A DNA stretch of 6,607 bases from Acidimicrobiales bacterium (GTDB lineage: Bacteria; Actinomycetota; Acidimicrobiia; Acidimicrobiales; Poriferisodalaceae): NCBI GenBank assembly GCA_020439485.1, contig JAGQSP010000628.1:1-6607 (forward strand). Direction: 5' to 3'. The position numbers and the translations under genes are program-made. The notes below the pieces were generated by a model. That model ran no database searches. It was not told where the DNA came from and saw only the letters and a program-made list of their open reading frames with translations. Position 1 is the stretch's first letter, and each line of letters begins with the position of its first letter. Shown in pieces: positions 5,387 through 6,607 of this stretch.

Positions 5387-6607
5387 CCACCATCATCGAG
5401 GGCACTCGGCCCGGCGAGACCAGGCTCGTAGAGATCGACGGCATCCTCGGCGGAAGGGGTGCCGCTGGCTCGGGGCTTCCCAATACGTTCCTCGGGTGGA
5501 TCACCACGACAGACCACAAGGCGATCGGCGTCGCCTACGCAGTCACGTCGTTCGTCTTCATGGGCATCGGCGGGCTGCTCGCTGGGCTCATGCGCGCCGA
5601 GTTGGCCCGGCCAGGCATGCAGGTGGTGAACGAGGCGACCTACAACTCCTTGTTCACCATTCACGGCAGCGTGATGATGTATCTGTTCGCCATCCCGTTC
5701 GGTTTCGCGCTGGCGAACTACCTGGTTCCGTTGATGATCGGGGCCAACGACATGGCCTTCCCGCGCCTCAACGCACTCTCGTACTGGCTGTTCGTGCTGG
5801 GAGGCTTGGTGATGCTGTCGGGGTTCGTCACCACCGGCGGCGCCGCTGCATTCGGCTGGTTCGCCTACGCGCCGCTGTCGGGCGCCGGCCTGTCGCCGAA
5901 CCTCGGGGCCGATCTCTGGATTGTGGCGGTCATCCTCACCGGTACCTCGGGAACCCTGTCGGCAGTCAACGTGATCACGACCGTGATGAGGATGCGGGCT
6001 CCGGGTATGACCATGTTTCGCACGCCGATCATGGTGTGGAACCTTCTGCTCACCAGCGTGATGGTGTTGATCTCGTTCCCCGTGCTGACCGGCGCACTGC
6101 TGATGCTGATCGCAGACCGACGCTTCGGGGCGCACTTCTATGATCCCTTTGCTGGAGGGTCGCCGATCCTGTGGCAGCACCTGTTCTGGTTCTTCGGCCA
6201 CCCCGAGGTCTACATCGCAGCGCTTCCGTTCTTCGGTGTGGTCACCGAGGTGATCGCCGTGTTCAGCCGCCGTCCCGTGTTCGGGTACAAGGGTCTGATC
6301 CTGGCGACCCTCAGCATCGCCGCCCTGTCGACCACCGTTTGGGCCCACCACATGTTCGTGACCAACCAGGTCGCGCTGCCGTTCTTCTCGGCGACGTCGC
6401 TTCTCATCGGCGTCCCCACAGGGGTCAAGGTCTTCAACTGGATCGGCACCCTCTGGGGTGGGTCGCTCAGCTTCGAGCCGCCGATGTTGTTTGCACTCGG
6501 CTTCGTAGCCGTATTCGTCGGGGGAGGTGTAACCGGCGTTCTGCTCGCTTCCCCAGCACTCGACTTCCAGCTGTCGGACTCGTACTTCGTGGTCGCCCAC
6601 TTCCACT
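5383..6607 (+). CDS. ctaD: Cytochrome c oxidase subunit I (aa3, A-type heme-copper oxidase), 3' partial
   Basis: The first 408 codons of the catalytic subunit that reduces oxygen to water and pumps protons are present, and the frame is still open at the right edge. A polar N-terminus of about 36 residues leads into W-I-T-T-T-D-H-K, the standard entry to helix I. His94 (T-I-H-G-S) is one axial ligand of heme a. Asp123 in A-N-D-M-A-F-P-R is the D-channel entrance. H273-P-E275-V-Y277 supplies a CuB ligand, the D-channel glutamate and the tyrosine that cross-links to the CuB histidine. His322-His323 are the other CuB ligands. P-T346-G-V-K349 marks the K channel. At the very edge H406-F-H408 gives the heme a3 and heme a ligands. 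Glu and Tyr in HPEVY place it in type A1. The ATG at 5383 overlaps the ctaC stop as ATGA, with a G-rich AGGGGG at 5367-5372. Roughly the last quarter or more of the usual length lies beyond the window. Confidence 0.96.
   Translation, partial: MTTIIEGTRPGETRLVEIDGILGGRGAAGSGLPNTFLGWITTTDHKAIGVAYAVTSFVFMGIGGLLAGLMRAELARPGMQVVNEATYNSLFTIHGSVMMYLFAIPFGFALANYLVPLMIGANDMAFPRLNALSYWLFVLGGLVMLSGFVTTGGAAAFGWFAYAPLSGAGLSPNLGADLWIVAVILTGTSGTLSAVNVITTVMRMRAPGMTMFRTPIMVWNLLLTSVMVLISFPVLTGALLMLIADRRFGAHFYDPFAGGSPILWQHLFWFFGHPEVYIAALPFFGVVTEVIAVFSRRPVFGYKGLILATLSIAALSTTVWAHHMFVTNQVALPFFSATSLLIGVPTGVKVFNWIGTLWGGSLSFEPPMLFALGFVAVFVGGGVTGVLLASPALDFQLSDSYFVVAHFH

Noticed and set aside
5359..6606. Long minus-strand open frame (415 codons) opposite ctaD
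   Set aside because: Its translation is a polar, His/Glu/Arg/Gly-rich run with no recognisable domain. The plus strand here encodes a subunit I with all catalytic residues, and open antisense frames are expected in high-GC genes.
280..6607. A novel defence, mobile or secondary-metabolism system
   Set aside because: Every base from 280 on is explained by a stress protein and six respiratory-chain genes with intact motifs. No transposase, integrase, terminal repeats, CRISPR-like repeats or tRNA-like structure was seen.

Overview
The window looks like a piece of a high-GC Actinomycetota chromosome. Its gene content and the details of the proteins (a diheme QcrC, a three-helix Rieske protein with an internal twin arginine, and a PDWY-type cytochrome b) fit the actinobacterial bc1-aa3 respiratory branch. 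Having the oxidase genes ctaC and ctaD directly behind qcrB, together with the short QcrB and CtaC, suggests a lineage outside the well-studied mycobacteria and streptomycetes, possibly Acidimicrobiia. That taxonomic guess is inference and was not checked against a database.

Layout: all genes are on the + strand. Bases 2-88 are the last codons of a gene whose tail resembles the SnoaL-like C-terminus of ECF41 (SigJ-type) sigma factors. Bases 89-279 are the only gap. It holds a hairpin at 233-258 and a strong ribosome binding site at 267-273. From 280 to the right edge the sequence is continuously coding: a tandem universal stress protein (280-1176), cytochrome c oxidase subunit III ctaE (1176-1754), diheme cytochrome c qcrC (1751-2533), Rieske protein qcrA (2530-3399), cytochrome b qcrB (3396-4718), oxidase subunit II ctaC (4715-5386) and the first 408 codons of oxidase subunit I ctaD (5383 to the edge).

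Every one of the six junctions overlaps: TGATG at the first, GTGA at qcrC/qcrA and ATGA at the other four. No promoter or terminator could lie between these genes without being inside coding sequence, so they very likely form one transcript with coupled translation.

Function: the products assemble the core of a menaquinol-oxidising, oxygen-reducing chain. QcrB oxidises quinol, the QcrA iron-sulfur cluster takes the first electron, and the two hemes of QcrC pass it to the CuA centre of CtaC. CtaD then reduces oxygen at its heme a3-CuB centre, with CtaE supporting it. All metal-binding residues expected within the window are present, so the cluster appears intact and functional. In known actinobacteria these subunits form a III2-IV2 supercomplex in which QcrC replaces soluble cytochrome c. 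The universal stress protein at the head of the operon is the least expected member. I found no mobile element, RNA gene, CRISPR array or clearly new system; the window is mainly a compact energy-metabolism operon with some unusual details.
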